NCBI GenBank assembly: GCA_012728315.1
Contig: JAAYFI010000065.1
Span: 62,001 to 126,000, forward strand
Direction of reading: 5' to 3'
DNA: 64,000 nt
Origin: Gammaproteobacteria bacterium
Lineage (GTDB): Bacteria; Pseudomonadota; Gammaproteobacteria; Pseudomonadales; Pseudomonadaceae
Positions 1-10,618 of this stretch are shown here, one piece after another. The notes under the pieces were generated by a model, which was given only the letters and a program-made list of their open reading frames with translations, did no database searches and was not told the DNA's origin. How positions within the stretch are numbered: the first letter of the stretch is position 1; the number at the start of each line of letters is the position of its first letter. A program made the position numbers and the translations under genes.

Positions 1-1
1 C

Positions 2-442
2 TTGCTCAGCGATATTGACACAGCCCAGCAGCTCCTCGACATTCTTGAGCAGGAGTTTAGCGCATTAAGTGAGCGCGACCTTAATACGTTACAAGCGCTT
101 CTAGCGCAAAAGCAGCCAGCTTTGCGTCTTCTTGAGCAACACAGCACAGAACGCAGCCAATTGTTATTACAGCACAATATGACAGCAGACCAACAAGGCC
201 TGACACATTTTGCTGCTCAATCTGCCTTAGGCGCGCAGCTACTTGATCACAGCGCCACGCTCAACACGCTGATTGAACAGTGCCAACACGCCAATATGCG
301 TAACGGTCGCTTAATTCGCAGCAATCAAATCAGCGTCAACAGCATGCTTAATATCATTCGTGGCACAGACGCACCCACGCTATACGACAACAAAGGCAAT
401 GCAGCCAGCAGCCACAAACAACGCCCCTTCAGCCAAGCTTAG
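2..442 (+). CDS. flgN: Flagellar export chaperone FlgN (5' end cut by window)
   Basis: FlgN is a cytoplasmic type III export chaperone that keeps the hook-junction proteins FlgK and FlgL unfolded and delivers them to the flagellar export gate. The window opens inside the gene, so the first few residues are missing; 146 residues remain and the stop TAG is at 440-442. The visible protein is Leu/Gln-rich and helical, with repeated heptad-like LLxxLxxE patterns, a conserved NGRLI segment and a polar, disordered tail, as in Pseudomonas FlgN. The c-di-GMP brake flgZ follows 95 bp later, matching the flgA-flgM-flgN-flgZ order known in Pseudomonas. The identification rests on weak family similarity plus this strong context. 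Confidence 0.8.
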   Translation: MLSDIDTAQQLLDILEQEFSALSERDLNTLQALLAQKQPALRLLEQHSTERSQLLLQHNMTADQQGLTHFAAQSALGAQLLDHSATLNTLIEQCQHANMRNGRLIRSNQISVNSMLNIIRGTDAPTLYDNKGNAASSHKQRPFSQA

Positions 443-537
443 GCGTTAAACACCTCTGTCAAACAACAATTACTGCTATACTGCCGCTCGCAAACCACTC
501 CTAAACGGCAAAGCAAGAATAAGGGATAATACCGACA

Positions 538-1281
538 GTGTCTGACTTGTTTTCTGAAGGCAACGATTCGCAGCAACCCCAGCGCCTCACCTCCCCCATA
601 GAGATCAGCAGCCACCTGCGCGCACTGATGCAAAACCGCGACCCTCTGGAAATACGTTTTGCTGATCGCCAGCAAGTCTATCAAAGCTATATTGTGTATG
701 TAGATCGCGACAATAACCGTATAGCCCTTGATGAACTGATTCCCAATGACGGCGAACGCCATCTACTCACTGGCGAAGCCTTTAGCGTTGTATCTTACCG
801 GGACGGCGTGCGCATTGCTTGGTCACACAATCAGCCAGCCTTAGCTGATTTACTCGATGAGGCGCCTTGCTACTGGCTGAGCTTACCCCAGCAAATCAGC
901 TACCACCAACGCCGTAACGCTTTTCGCGCAGACACCCTGCCCGAACAATCACTGACTGTACAAATCGGCAGCGCCAAGCTTAGCGAGCCCGTACAAGCGC
1001 GCCTACTTGATATATCAGCAACAGGCTGCAAAGTACATATTAAAGACACAGGCGCACAACTACTACCTGGCCAGCTCTACGAAGCGTTCGCAATTCATTT
1101 ACCCAGCAACACCATTACGCTAAGCGCAGAACTGCGTCATATACAAACGGATGAAAAGACTGGACTCAGCCAAGCAGGCTTTAAATTTCATCAACTCAGC
1201 GGCGCAGCACAGCGCACCATTGAGCGCTTTGTCTATCAACTGCAGCGTGAAGCGCGTCGCAGCGATGACGCGCTGTTTTAA
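538..1281 (+). CDS. flgZ: Flagellar brake protein FlgZ/YcgR (PilZ domain)
   Basis: This is a c-di-GMP receptor that slows swimming by acting on the flagellar stator and motor when c-di-GMP is high. The 247-residue protein has an N-terminal YcgR domain (about residues 15-115) and a C-terminal PilZ domain (about 120-240). Both c-di-GMP binding motifs are present: RNAFR at 126-130 (RxxxR) and DISATG at 158-163 (D/NxSxxG). The start is GTG at 538, chosen because AAGGGA lies about 11 bases upstream and the N terminus matches the family. It lies downstream of flgN as in Pseudomonas. The diguanylate cyclase at 60676-62337 could supply its ligand (inference). Confidence 0.9.
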   Translation: MSDLFSEGNDSQQPQRLTSPIEISSHLRALMQNRDPLEIRFADRQQVYQSYIVYVDRDNNRIALDELIPNDGERHLLTGEAFSVVSYRDGVRIAWSHNQPALADLLDEAPCYWLSLPQQISYHQRRNAFRADTLPEQSLTVQIGSAKLSEPVQARLLDISATGCKVHIKDTGAQLLPGQLYEAFAIHLPSNTITLSAELRHIQTDEKTGLSQAGFKFHQLSGAAQRTIERFVYQLQREARRSDDALF

Positions 1282-1340
1282 GCACTACAGGGCGATCCAA
1301 CAGCACAACCCACATACATCGACACGCCAATAACAGGCAC

Positions 1341-1369
1341 AAAAAACCAGCACTTAGGCTGGTTTTTTT
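1341..1369. terminator. Rho-independent terminator after flgZ, probably bidirectional
   Basis: A 7-bp stem AACCAGC/GCTGGTT with a 6-nt loop is flanked by A6 on the left and T7 on the right. It can stop transcription from flgZ on + and from the leftward tRNA genes on -. Confidence 0.85.
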
Positions 1370-1391
1370 GACTTAAGATCATGTCTTAATA

Positions 1392-1467
1392 TGGCGTCCC
1401 CTAGGGGACTCGAACCCCTGTTACCGCCGTGAAAGGGCGGTGTCCTAGGCCACTAGACGAAGGGGAC
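1392..1467 (-). tRNA. tRNA-Glu (TTC), copy 1
   Basis: A 76-nt cloverleaf reads leftward. The acceptor stem GTCCCCT pairs with AGGGGAC, the T-loop GTTCGAATC is present, and the anticodon loop CTTTCAC gives anticodon TTC. The 3' CCA is encoded. It is identical to the copy at 1618-1693. Confidence 0.97.
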
Positions 1468-1617
1468 AAAACCTTCGAAACAAGCACTCTTATGTACCTG
1501 TTAGTGTATTTTAGCTAAACGATTTTTGCCGCTGCTACTGATCGATGTAACACTTGATTCACTGCACACTAAATTACTTTAGCGGTGTTACATATCAAAG
1601 TTATAGCTCTGAGAATA

Positions 1618-1693
1618 TGGCGTCCCCTAGGGGACTCGAACCCCTGTTACCGCCGTGAAAGGGCGGTGTCCTAGGCCACTAGACGAAGGGGAC
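1618..1693 (-). tRNA. tRNA-Glu (TTC), copy 2
   Basis: This is a 76-nt tRNA identical in sequence to the downstream copy, with anticodon TTC and an encoded CCA. The first bases outside both copies are also alike (ATA next to the CCA end; an AAACCTTC-type motif just beyond the 5' end), which points to local duplication. It probably shares a transcript with the tRNA-Ala at 1752-1827. Confidence 0.97.
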
Positions 1694-1751
1694 GAAACCT
1701 TCTAAAACATAACACATTCATGTTATGCCACTTTTCATATTATTGAAGAAG

Positions 1752-1827
<76 letters not shown>

Positions 1828-1933
1828 ATTTCGTGGACGGGGCGTAGAATAGGCGCAAAACCCTCGCATGTCAACTTATTTTTCTAAGTTAATGATAGGT
1901 TTAGTAAAACCGCACCTGTCACACGCCTTACAA

Positions 1934-3718
1934 CTAACATTGCAGCGAGCCATACAGCTGGGCATACAGACCGTCTGCCGTCATCAATTCGTGATGGGAG
2001 CCGCTTTCCACCACACCACCGTCGGCCAATACCAAGATCCGATCCGCTTGTTTTACTGCACTTAAGCGATGCGCAATGATTATGGTCGTTCGCCCCGCCA
2101 AAAACTGATTGAGTGCCACATGCACCGCCCGCTCTGTTGCACTATCCAAAGCCGATGTAGCTTCATCTAAAATCACGACTTTAGGATCGCTGAGTACCAT
2201 GCGCGCTATAGCAAGACGCTGCCGCTGCCCTCCTGAGAGTCGCACTCCAGAGCGCCCTATAACGCTGTCCAAGCCCTTTGGCAATGCACTGACGACCTCT
2301 GCCAACTGAGCGACAGCTAAAGCCTGCCAGCAGGCATCATCGCTGTGTTCACGCCCCATGCATAAATTCGCGCGCAATGTATCGTTAAATAGCGCTGGCG
2401 CTTGCAACACAACAGCCACATGCTCACGTACACACGCCAGACCTGTTTCTTGCAAGGTGGCTGCGCCATAGCGGATCTGCCCTGTTTGAGCACTGTACAA
2501 GCCTAATAAAAGCTGTACCAGAGTACTTTTACCGCCACCACTGGCACCCACAATAGCGACTTTTTCTCCAGCAGCCACAGTAAAGCTTAAGTTATTTAAA
2601 ACCTGCTCTTCAGCATAAGCAAAGCCTATACCCTCAACACTCACAGGTACCGTTGCCTGCCCGGCAAAAGGGTTTTTAAGTTCGGGGTAATCAACTTCAT
2701 CACGCCGCTCAAGCAATTGATTGATTCGTAATAACGCACCATCGGCCGCGTAAAAGGCATATTGCAGATTGAGCATCTGCTCAATGGGTCCGATCATAAA
2801 CCACAAATAACTGAATACCGCGAGCATCTGGCCTATCGATAAATCAGAAAAAAGCACTGTCAGCATCGCTACCGCACGGAAAATATCAATCCCATACTGG
2901 AACACTAAGCCGCTGGCTCGCGCAGCAATATCGGTTTTCCATTGCGACTGAATCGCACGTTCACGAACACTTTTAGCCCGCTCAAGCAGCCGCTGAAAAA
3001 AATACTCCTGATGATTACCTACGCGTATTTCTTGAATGGCATCTAAGGTTTCATTCAAGGTTTGGGTAAAAACTGCGGTGCTATCATTTTCTAACTTTTT
3101 CAGATGCTTAACGCGCTTGCCCAGTTTGACGGTAAAAAACACCACCAGCGGATTGAGTACTAAAATCAGCAGCGCCAGCTGCCAATGCATCCACAACAGC
3201 ACCGTGGCAGTGCCCAGTAAAGTCAGCAGAGAAACTAAAAACCGGCTTAAGGTTTCGCCAATAAACGTATCCAAGGTTTCTAAATCAGTCACCAGATGCG
3301 TGGTGACTGTACCGCTACCGAGACTCTCATATTCGCTCAGCGAGATACGCTTTAGGCGCATAAGCAAGCGCTGCCGAATCTGATACACGACATCTTTAGA
3401 AAGGCAGGCAAACATCTTACTTTGCCCCACATTAAATACTAATGAGCTCAGCCGCAGCACAAAGGTTAGCACCAGCATAAGGCCAATATAGCCCACAGCC
3501 TGCTGCCAAATACTCGGCAGCCAATGATTCATGATGTCTAACGCGCGACCACCCTGCCCTAACAAAACCTCATCCACCAAGAGTGGCAACAACAAAGGAA
3601 TCGGCACGCTGCATAGGGTTGCTAAGATCGCTAAAATATTCGCCAAAATTAAACTGCGCTTGTGCTGTACAGCTAAACGACGAATATGCGCCCAGCTGAT
3701 GCGATCAGAACCGAGCAT
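1934..3718 (-). CDS. ABC transporter, fused permease and ATPase (exporter type)
   Basis: An MsbA/LapB-like half-transporter of 594 residues that probably works as a dimer in the inner membrane; the substrate cannot be read from sequence. The N-terminal half (about 1-310) is a type 1 exporter membrane domain with several hydrophobic segments starting near residue 25. The C-terminal nucleotide-binding domain has Walker A GASGGGKST near residue 390, the signature LSGGQRQR, Walker B VVILDEAT and the switch histidine in IIAHR. ATG at 3718 is preferred over the upstream TTG at 3727, because GGTGGA lies nine bases before the ATG but abuts the TTG. The start overlaps the end of the DsbA-like gene by 14 bp, so the two genes are likely co-transcribed. 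Confidence 0.88.
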   Translation of the reverse strand: MLGSDRISWAHIRRLAVQHKRSLILANILAILATLCSVPIPLLLPLLVDEVLLGQGGRALDIMNHWLPSIWQQAVGYIGLMLVLTFVLRLSSLVFNVGQSKMFACLSKDVVYQIRQRLLMRLKRISLSEYESLGSGTVTTHLVTDLETLDTFIGETLSRFLVSLLTLLGTATVLLWMHWQLALLILVLNPLVVFFTVKLGKRVKHLKKLENDSTAVFTQTLNETLDAIQEIRVGNHQEYFFQRLLERAKSVRERAIQSQWKTDIAARASGLVFQYGIDIFRAVAMLTVLFSDLSIGQMLAVFSYLWFMIGPIEQMLNLQYAFYAADGALLRINQLLERRDEVDYPELKNPFAGQATVPVSVEGIGFAYAEEQVLNNLSFTVAAGEKVAIVGASGGGKSTLVQLLLGLYSAQTGQIRYGAATLQETGLACVREHVAVVLQAPALFNDTLRANLCMGREHSDDACWQALAVAQLAEVVSALPKGLDSVIGRSGVRLSGGQRQRLAIARMVLSDPKVVILDEATSALDSATERAVHVALNQFLAGRTTIIIAHRLSAVKQADRILVLADGGVVESGSHHELMTADGLYAQLYGSLQC

Positions 3719-4343
3719 TTGCTGCAATCCACCGACTTAGAAGAGGCTCAAGCGCTGCATAAGGCTGATAACCATTGCTGATCAAAGCGTACTGCTGCTG
3801 GTGCTGTGCCAGCAGCGTAGGGAAACCTGCAACCGCTAAATTAGCCACCCAGGTAAAATCGGCCTCAGTGGCCTGCTGCGCGGCCTGCCCATTAAAAGCG
3901 CGACAAAACGCGGCACTGTTGTAACCTGCCTGCACGGCAAGATCGCGCAAAACACTGGCCTGCGTGATATCTTGGGCGTCTTGATAAAAAGCGCGCTGTA
4001 AACGTTGCAAAAAGCCAAATAGCAGTTCTCTATCCAGCTTTCGAGCAACCACCAAGGCACGGCAAGCCGGCTCGGTGTTATACAAAAAACCACTGGGTAG
4101 CGCATTCGTAAAATCAAAAGGTTGGCCTGTCGTCTGTGCCACTGCACGCCAATGCTGCAGGATATAGTCTCGCTTGCGCTCATCCAGCACGGCCTGCTGG
4201 CCAGTACGCAAACCCGCAACGCGCAAGGTCACGTTAACATCGGCTTTCCGGGCCTGCTCGAGCACCTGTTGCACCACCGGACTAAACCCCCAGCACCATG
4301 AGCACATGGGGTCTAAAATATAAATCAGCTGCGTGTTGTGCAT
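3705..4343 (-). CDS. DsbA-family thiol oxidoreductase-like protein
   Basis: A cytoplasmic DsbA/FrnE-like thioredoxin-fold protein of 212 residues. No signal peptide is visible: the chain starts directly with the first beta strand (QLIYILDPMCSWCWGF). The redox motif is CSWC at residues 14-17, followed by a large helical insertion (about 50-165) and the cis-proline loop AGFPTLL near 177. The family includes proteins annotated as DsbA oxidoreductases and 2-hydroxychromene-2-carboxylate isomerases; CxxC favours a redox role. The start ATG has AAGGGAG a few bases upstream. It overlaps and probably leads the ABC exporter gene. Its partner is unknown. Confidence 0.85.
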   Translation of the reverse strand: MHNTQLIYILDPMCSWCWGFSPVVQQVLEQARKADVNVTLRVAGLRTGQQAVLDERKRDYILQHWRAVAQTTGQPFDFTNALPSGFLYNTEPACRALVVARKLDRELLFGFLQRLQRAFYQDAQDITQASVLRDLAVQAGYNSAAFCRAFNGQAAQQATEADFTWVANLAVAGFPTLLAQHQQQYALISNGYQPYAALEPLLSRWIAANARF

Positions 4344-4724
4344 GGTGCTCCCTTACTGCTATGCGGCACAGCCAAACGCACGGATTTAGACACTGACATC
4401 TTGGCTAGCCAACGAACCCTCATAAGCGCGAGCGGTTCTGCTTTATTTAAGGATGAGCAGTTTAACCGATTTGGCCTGCAGTTTAAGGTTTTCCAGCTGT
4501 CTTTTTTACCAGCAACCTGCAACCACCACGCCTGTCAACGCCAGCCACTCGACTGAACGCCCCATAGATCCTCTGCGAAATGCACCAGCAGTGCTGGACT
4601 GCCAGCACAAGCGCCGTGCAATGGGTGCGTTAAAAATTAAGCCATAAAGGAAACACAGCAGCACAAACAAAAACAGCGCTGCAAGCTTCAGCCTGCAGCG
4701 CTGTTGGCACAACACCTGTGGCTG
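4344..4724. other. Intergenic region without a supported gene (381 bp)
   Basis: The right end holds the fadH terminator (4665-4705). Short open frames occur on both strands, including a hydrophobic 69-codon frame on -, but that frame runs through the terminator hairpin and has no ribosome-binding site. The promoter of the DsbA-like gene should lie near 4350-4450, but no strong -35/-10 pair is evident. Confidence 0.6.
4665..4705 (-). terminator. Rho-independent terminator of fadH
   Basis: A perfect 12-bp stem AACAGCGCTGCA/TGCAGCGCTGTT with a 10-nt loop is followed, reading leftward, by a T-rich tract (TTTTTGTTTG). It lies about 20 bp past the fadH stop codon. Confidence 0.9.
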
Positions 4725-6800
<2,076 letters not shown>

Positions 6801-6942
6801 TTAGGCAATGCAGCGAGCGCAGCACCATCAGTCAATTATTGATAGATACAATAGACAGGCAAAGACTGCTTCTCAATGACTCAATCTAACAAAATAATGA
6901 CTATAATAAACAAAAGATTGACCAGTAAGGCTCAGCCACAGC

Positions 6943-7983
6943 ATGCAAAGCATCCGTTCTAATATCCGCCTCGGGGATCTATCTGTAGGCTTTGTACACA
7001 GTATCGCTGCTGCTATAGCCCAGCATGGCCACTGCGTTGAAGATTTATTTGCGCGTTTCGAGCTCACTTCCGAGCGTTTAGCCGAGCCTCATGCACGCTT
7101 ATCCATCCCGCGTTATATGCGTTTAGGTCATGCTGCCACTCAGCTCACCGGCAATCCAGCGCTCGGCTTGAGCATTGGCCAGCACAGTTCACTCACCCAC
7201 CTTGGCTTAGCGGGCGTGACCACAACACAAGCCCCCACAGTGCGGGCAGCAGCGCGTTGTATCAGCCGATTTGAGCCGCTCTATGCACAAAACTATCGCG
7301 GCGCCAGCCAACTGCTGGAAGATCCTCAAGGCGCTTGGTTTAGCTTTTACTCAATCGCCCCCTATAACGCGTACAACTACTTTGTCGTGGAATCGGTACT
7401 GCTCGGCTGGATCAGCCATTTGCAGCACGTCTGCCAACAACCCATTGAGATTGAGTTGCTGCAAATTGAGTTTCCAGAACCCGACTACGCTGCGGCTTAT
7501 GCAGAGCATCTCAGCTGCCCCATTGAATTTAACGCTGCACATAACCGTATACGCTTGAGCCAAACAAGCTTAGCTCTGAGCAATCCTCAACACTGCCCCA
7601 GTACATGGCATGCCTTGCTAGAGCTATGCGAAGAGCAGCTGGCGTTAAAAACTCGCAGTTACAGTTTAGTGGAGCAAGTCAGCCAGCTGATTGCGCCGCT
7701 ATTAAGAAACGGCGAACCCAATATCGAGCATGTCGCACACAAACTAAAGATGCCAACCTGGACGCTGCGCCGTAAACTGGCAGCTCAAGGCACGCAGTTT
7801 CGGCATATTGTTAACCAAACTCGTTTTGATCTAGCCCGCAGCTATATTCGCGACACTGAGTTAACCTTCGGTGAGATTTCATGGCTATTGGGCTTTTCAT
7901 CGCCCGAGGCTTTTCAACGCGCCTTTAAGCGTTGGGCTCAACACACCCCCGGGGAGTTTCGCAGCGCTGTATTGCGGCGCTAA
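6943..7983 (+). CDS. AraC/XylS-family transcriptional regulator
   Basis: A 346-residue activator-type protein with an N-terminal arabinose-binding-like sensor domain (about 20-210) and a C-terminal double helix-turn-helix (about 245-345). The second HTH region reads LGFSSPEAFQRAFKRW, the hallmark of AraC family members of the OruR/ArgR-like subgroup with the Arabinose_bd domain. It is divergent from fadH across a 181-bp gap that is AT-rich and should hold both promoters. Regulation of fadH or of fatty-acid use is an inference from position only. Confidence 0.88.
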   Translation: MQSIRSNIRLGDLSVGFVHSIAAAIAQHGHCVEDLFARFELTSERLAEPHARLSIPRYMRLGHAATQLTGNPALGLSIGQHSSLTHLGLAGVTTTQAPTVRAAARCISRFEPLYAQNYRGASQLLEDPQGAWFSFYSIAPYNAYNYFVVESVLLGWISHLQHVCQQPIEIELLQIEFPEPDYAAAYAEHLSCPIEFNAAHNRIRLSQTSLALSNPQHCPSTWHALLELCEEQLALKTRSYSLVEQVSQLIAPLLRNGEPNIEHVAHKLKMPTWTLRRKLAAQGTQFRHIVNQTRFDLARSYIRDTELTFGEISWLLGFSSPEAFQRAFKRWAQHTPGEFRSAVLRR

Positions 7984-8206
7984 AGCGCAAGAACCTCTTC
8001 AGCGCGGCGCTGTCTTATACGAGACTCGCCCCTAAAGCTACAACTATTAAGCAGCAGACTGAACCTATAAGTGGCTCAGTTCTGCATACAGCAACTTTAA
8101 GTTATCCAGAATAACGTGGTTTTTCTATATACAGCAGCACAGGCACCGTTATAATTCATAGTATTAACATGCCACGCTCTCTTTTCTCTTTTGATGACCT
8201 TTATTT

Positions 8207-8956
8207 ATGTATAAAATTTTCGACACAGTTGACGAAGTCTCTCACTACACAGCACAGCGTCTGCTAGATAAAATTAAAGCGCTACCCTCTGCGGTGTTAG
8301 GTCTAGCCACAGGTAGCACTATGGAGCCCGTGTATGCACAATTAATAAAGTACATACAGCATGCACCACTGGATTTATCTCGCCTCACCACATTCAATTT
8401 AGATGAGTACATTGGGTTAAGCGCGCAACATCCGCAAAGTTATAACTACTACATGTATCAGCACTTATTTAACCAGCTCAATATACCCGCGCAAAATGTG
8501 CATCTGCCCGACGGTCTAACAACAGATATCGAAGCCACCTGCCAAGCCTACTCCCAAGCGATTAGCAAGCGCGGTGGACTGGACTTACAACTGCTAGGAA
8601 TTGGCACAAACGGTCATATTGGCTTTAACGAGCCTAAAACCTGTTTTAATAGCCGCACCCATGTGGTTGAGCTGTCCGAGCAAACACGCATTGATAATGG
8701 CCGATTCTTTAGCGACCAAGCTGAAGTCCCCACCCATGCAGTTACCATGGGTATTCAAGATATCCTAGAGGCTAAAGAAGTTATTTTGGTCGCCACAGGT
8801 AAAAACAAAGCCGATATTATGGCAAAACTATTTAACAGCCCGATTGATGAAGAACTCCCAGCGTCGGCGCTAAAAAAACACAACAACTTAACCATAGTGT
8901 TAGACCGTGAAGCAGCAGCCCTGCTTCCCCAGCACACCCTTAAAAGCGCAATCTAA
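8207..8956 (+). CDS. nagB: Glucosamine-6-phosphate deaminase NagB
   Basis: NagB converts glucosamine 6-phosphate to fructose 6-phosphate and ammonia. The 249-residue length is that of the short Bacillus-type enzyme rather than the 266-residue E. coli form. Visible motifs are the phosphate loop LGLATGST (31-38), the catalytic Asp in FNLDEYIGL (D66), and GIGTNGHIGFNEP with catalytic His137 and Glu142. The Asn at 135, where E. coli has Asp, is the normal residue in Bacillus-type enzymes. The ribosome-binding site is weak; a TATAAT hexamer lies at 8150-8155. There is no nagA, nagE or nagC beside it, so it is an orphan here, and a DUF4197 gene follows after 29 bp. Confidence 0.92.
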   Translation: MYKIFDTVDEVSHYTAQRLLDKIKALPSAVLGLATGSTMEPVYAQLIKYIQHAPLDLSRLTTFNLDEYIGLSAQHPQSYNYYMYQHLFNQLNIPAQNVHLPDGLTTDIEATCQAYSQAISKRGGLDLQLLGIGTNGHIGFNEPKTCFNSRTHVVELSEQTRIDNGRFFSDQAEVPTHAVTMGIQDILEAKEVILVATGKNKADIMAKLFNSPIDEELPASALKKHNNLTIVLDREAAALLPQHTLKSAI

Positions 8957-8985
8957 GCGCCTACTCTTTTGAAGGAAGCAGCACC

Positions 8986-9666
8986 ATGCGCAGCTATATT
9001 TTTGGTTTTATTGGGTTAGTGTTTGCCGCCCAAGCCAGTGCTTTATCTCTGAACGATATCAGCCAGAACCAAGCAGGTGAGAGCCTCAAAACGGTGCTTG
9101 AACAAAGCACGCGCCTTGCGGTTGAGCAACTGAGCCAGCCTGGCGGTTTTAATAAAAACCCTGATGTACACATTGAACTGCCTGGCAATTTGGGCAAAGC
9201 AGCGCGCACCATGAAAATGCTAGGTAAAGGCAAACAAGTCACTGCTTTAGAAGACAGTATGAATCGCGCCGCCGAACAAGCCATTCCACAAGCACAGGAA
9301 CTGCTACTGCACGCCATTAAAAACATGACCATTAGCGATGCCAAGGGTATTTTAACCGGCCCTGAGAACTCAGCGACCGCTTATCTTGATCGTAGCAGTC
9401 GCGAACAATTGCGCAGCCGCTTTTTACCCGTGATTGAGCAAGTGACACGATCGTCTGGCTTAGCCCAGCAATACAATAACTTTGCAGGTCAAGCCGCAAA
9501 CTTTGGCGTGATTGAGGCAAAAGATGCCTCCATTGAAAACTATGTGGCTGAACAAGCTTTAGATGGTTTGTTTACTATTATTGGTGAAAAAGAGGCCGCT
9601 ATCCGCCAAGATCCCGCGCAAGCAGCCAGCGATATCGCCAAAAAAGTGTTCGACTTGCTGCGCTAA
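8986..9666 (+). CDS. DUF4197 family secreted protein
   Basis: A 226-residue protein with a clear Sec signal peptide (residues 1 to about 19, ending QASALS) and no lipobox cysteine, so it is probably periplasmic. The mature part is helical and charged and matches the DUF4197 pattern, with conserved segments near AKGILTGPENSATAYL and ENYVAEQALDGLF. The function of the family is unknown. A strong ribosome-binding site (GAAGGAAG) precedes the ATG. The gene lies 29 bp after nagB and could share its transcript; a strong terminator follows. Confidence 0.85.
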   Translation: MRSYIFGFIGLVFAAQASALSLNDISQNQAGESLKTVLEQSTRLAVEQLSQPGGFNKNPDVHIELPGNLGKAARTMKMLGKGKQVTALEDSMNRAAEQAIPQAQELLLHAIKNMTISDAKGILTGPENSATAYLDRSSREQLRSRFLPVIEQVTRSSGLAQQYNNFAGQAANFGVIEAKDASIENYVAEQALDGLFTIIGEKEAAIRQDPAQAASDIAKKVFDLLR

Positions 9667-9690
9667 GATTACAACCAGCCTGCACTATAA

Positions 9691-9721
9691 AAAACACCGC
9701 CCATCGAGGCGGTGTTTTTAT
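9691..9721. terminator. Bidirectional terminator between the DUF4197 gene and fpr
   Basis: An 11-bp stem AAAACACCGCC/GGCGGTGTTTT with a 6-nt loop has A and T tracts on its two sides. It serves the convergent genes on either side. Confidence 0.92.
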
Positions 9722-9744
9722 TTGAAGCGCGTACAGTTGTCTGA

Positions 9745-10521
9745 CTACTTCTCAACAAAGGCCCGCTCAATCACATAATGCGCTGCCGTGCCTAAACGCG
9801 GTGAGACGTGCAAACCAAACTCATCCAATACCGCACTGGTTTCTTCCAACATTGCCGGCCCACCGCAGATCATGGCGCGATCATGCTCGGGATTCATCGG
9901 CGGCAAACCAATATCTGCAAATAATTTACCATTGCGCAGCAACTCGGTAATGCGCCCCTGATTACGAAACGGCTCACGGGTCACTGTTGGGTAGTAAATC
10001 AATTTCTCGCGTAACTGTTCACCAAAGAACTCATTGTGCGGCAAGTTTTCAGTAATAAAATCGCTGTAAGCCACATCACTGACATAGCGTACGCCATGCA
10101 CTAAAATTACTTTATCAAAGCGCTCATAGGTTTCAGGGTCTTGGATCACACTGATAAAAGGCGCTAAACCCGTCCCCGTGCTCAGTAAGTACAAATGCTT
10201 GCCTGGCAATAAGTCACTCAGCAATAAAGTTCCAGTTGGTTTTTTACTGACTTTGACGGTATCACCGGCTTTTAAATGTTGCAGGCGTGAAGTGAGCGGG
10301 CCATCGGGCACTTTAATGCTAAAAAACTCTAAATGGTCTTCGTAGTTCGGGCTCGCAATTGAATAAGCACGCATTAAGGGGCGACCCTCGACCTCAAGAC
10401 CTATCATCACAAACTGGCCATTTTCAAAACGCAAACCTGGGTCACGCGTGGTCTTAAAACTAAATAAGCTGTCATTCCAGTGATGAACGCTTAAAACCTG
10501 CTCAACATTCAAATTGCTCAT
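9745..10521 (-). CDS. fpr: Ferredoxin-NADP+ reductase Fpr
   Basis: A FAD enzyme exchanging electrons between NADPH and ferredoxin or flavodoxin, used in oxidative stress and Fe-S maintenance. At 258 residues it matches Pseudomonas Fpr. The FAD-binding motif RAYSIASP (near 52) and the NADP-binding segment LLSTGTGLAPFISVI (near 113) are present. The C terminus ends in the extended AFVEK typical of the bacterial subclass. It is divergent from the LysR gene finR, its known activator in Pseudomonas, with 97 bp between the starts. Confidence 0.95.
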   Translation of the reverse strand: MSNLNVEQVLSVHHWNDSLFSFKTTRDPGLRFENGQFVMIGLEVEGRPLMRAYSIASPNYEDHLEFFSIKVPDGPLTSRLQHLKAGDTVKVSKKPTGTLLLSDLLPGKHLYLLSTGTGLAPFISVIQDPETYERFDKVILVHGVRYVSDVAYSDFITENLPHNEFFGEQLREKLIYYPTVTREPFRNQGRITELLRNGKLFADIGLPPMNPEHDRAMICGGPAMLEETSAVLDEFGLHVSPRLGTAAHYVIERAFVEK

Positions 10522-10618
10522 AACACGCTCCAGCGTAAAAAATATTGCTTAGAGTGTAGGATTAAAACTCTAATCTGTTAAATTGATAATTCACATAAAT
10601 CATATCAGGAATATAGAT

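Noticed and set aside
1392..1693. The two identical tRNA-Glu genes as attachment sites of an integrated element
   Set aside because: Only 150 bp lie between them, with no integrase or cargo.
4506..4715. A 69-codon hydrophobic frame on - after fadH
   Set aside because: It begins with GTG without a ribosome-binding site and spans the fadH terminator hairpin; the hydrophobic stretch comes from the T-rich tract.
8207..8956. NagB inactivated by Asp-to-Asn at residue 135
   Set aside because: Asn is the normal residue of Bacillus-type enzymes; His137, Glu142 and Asp66 are present.
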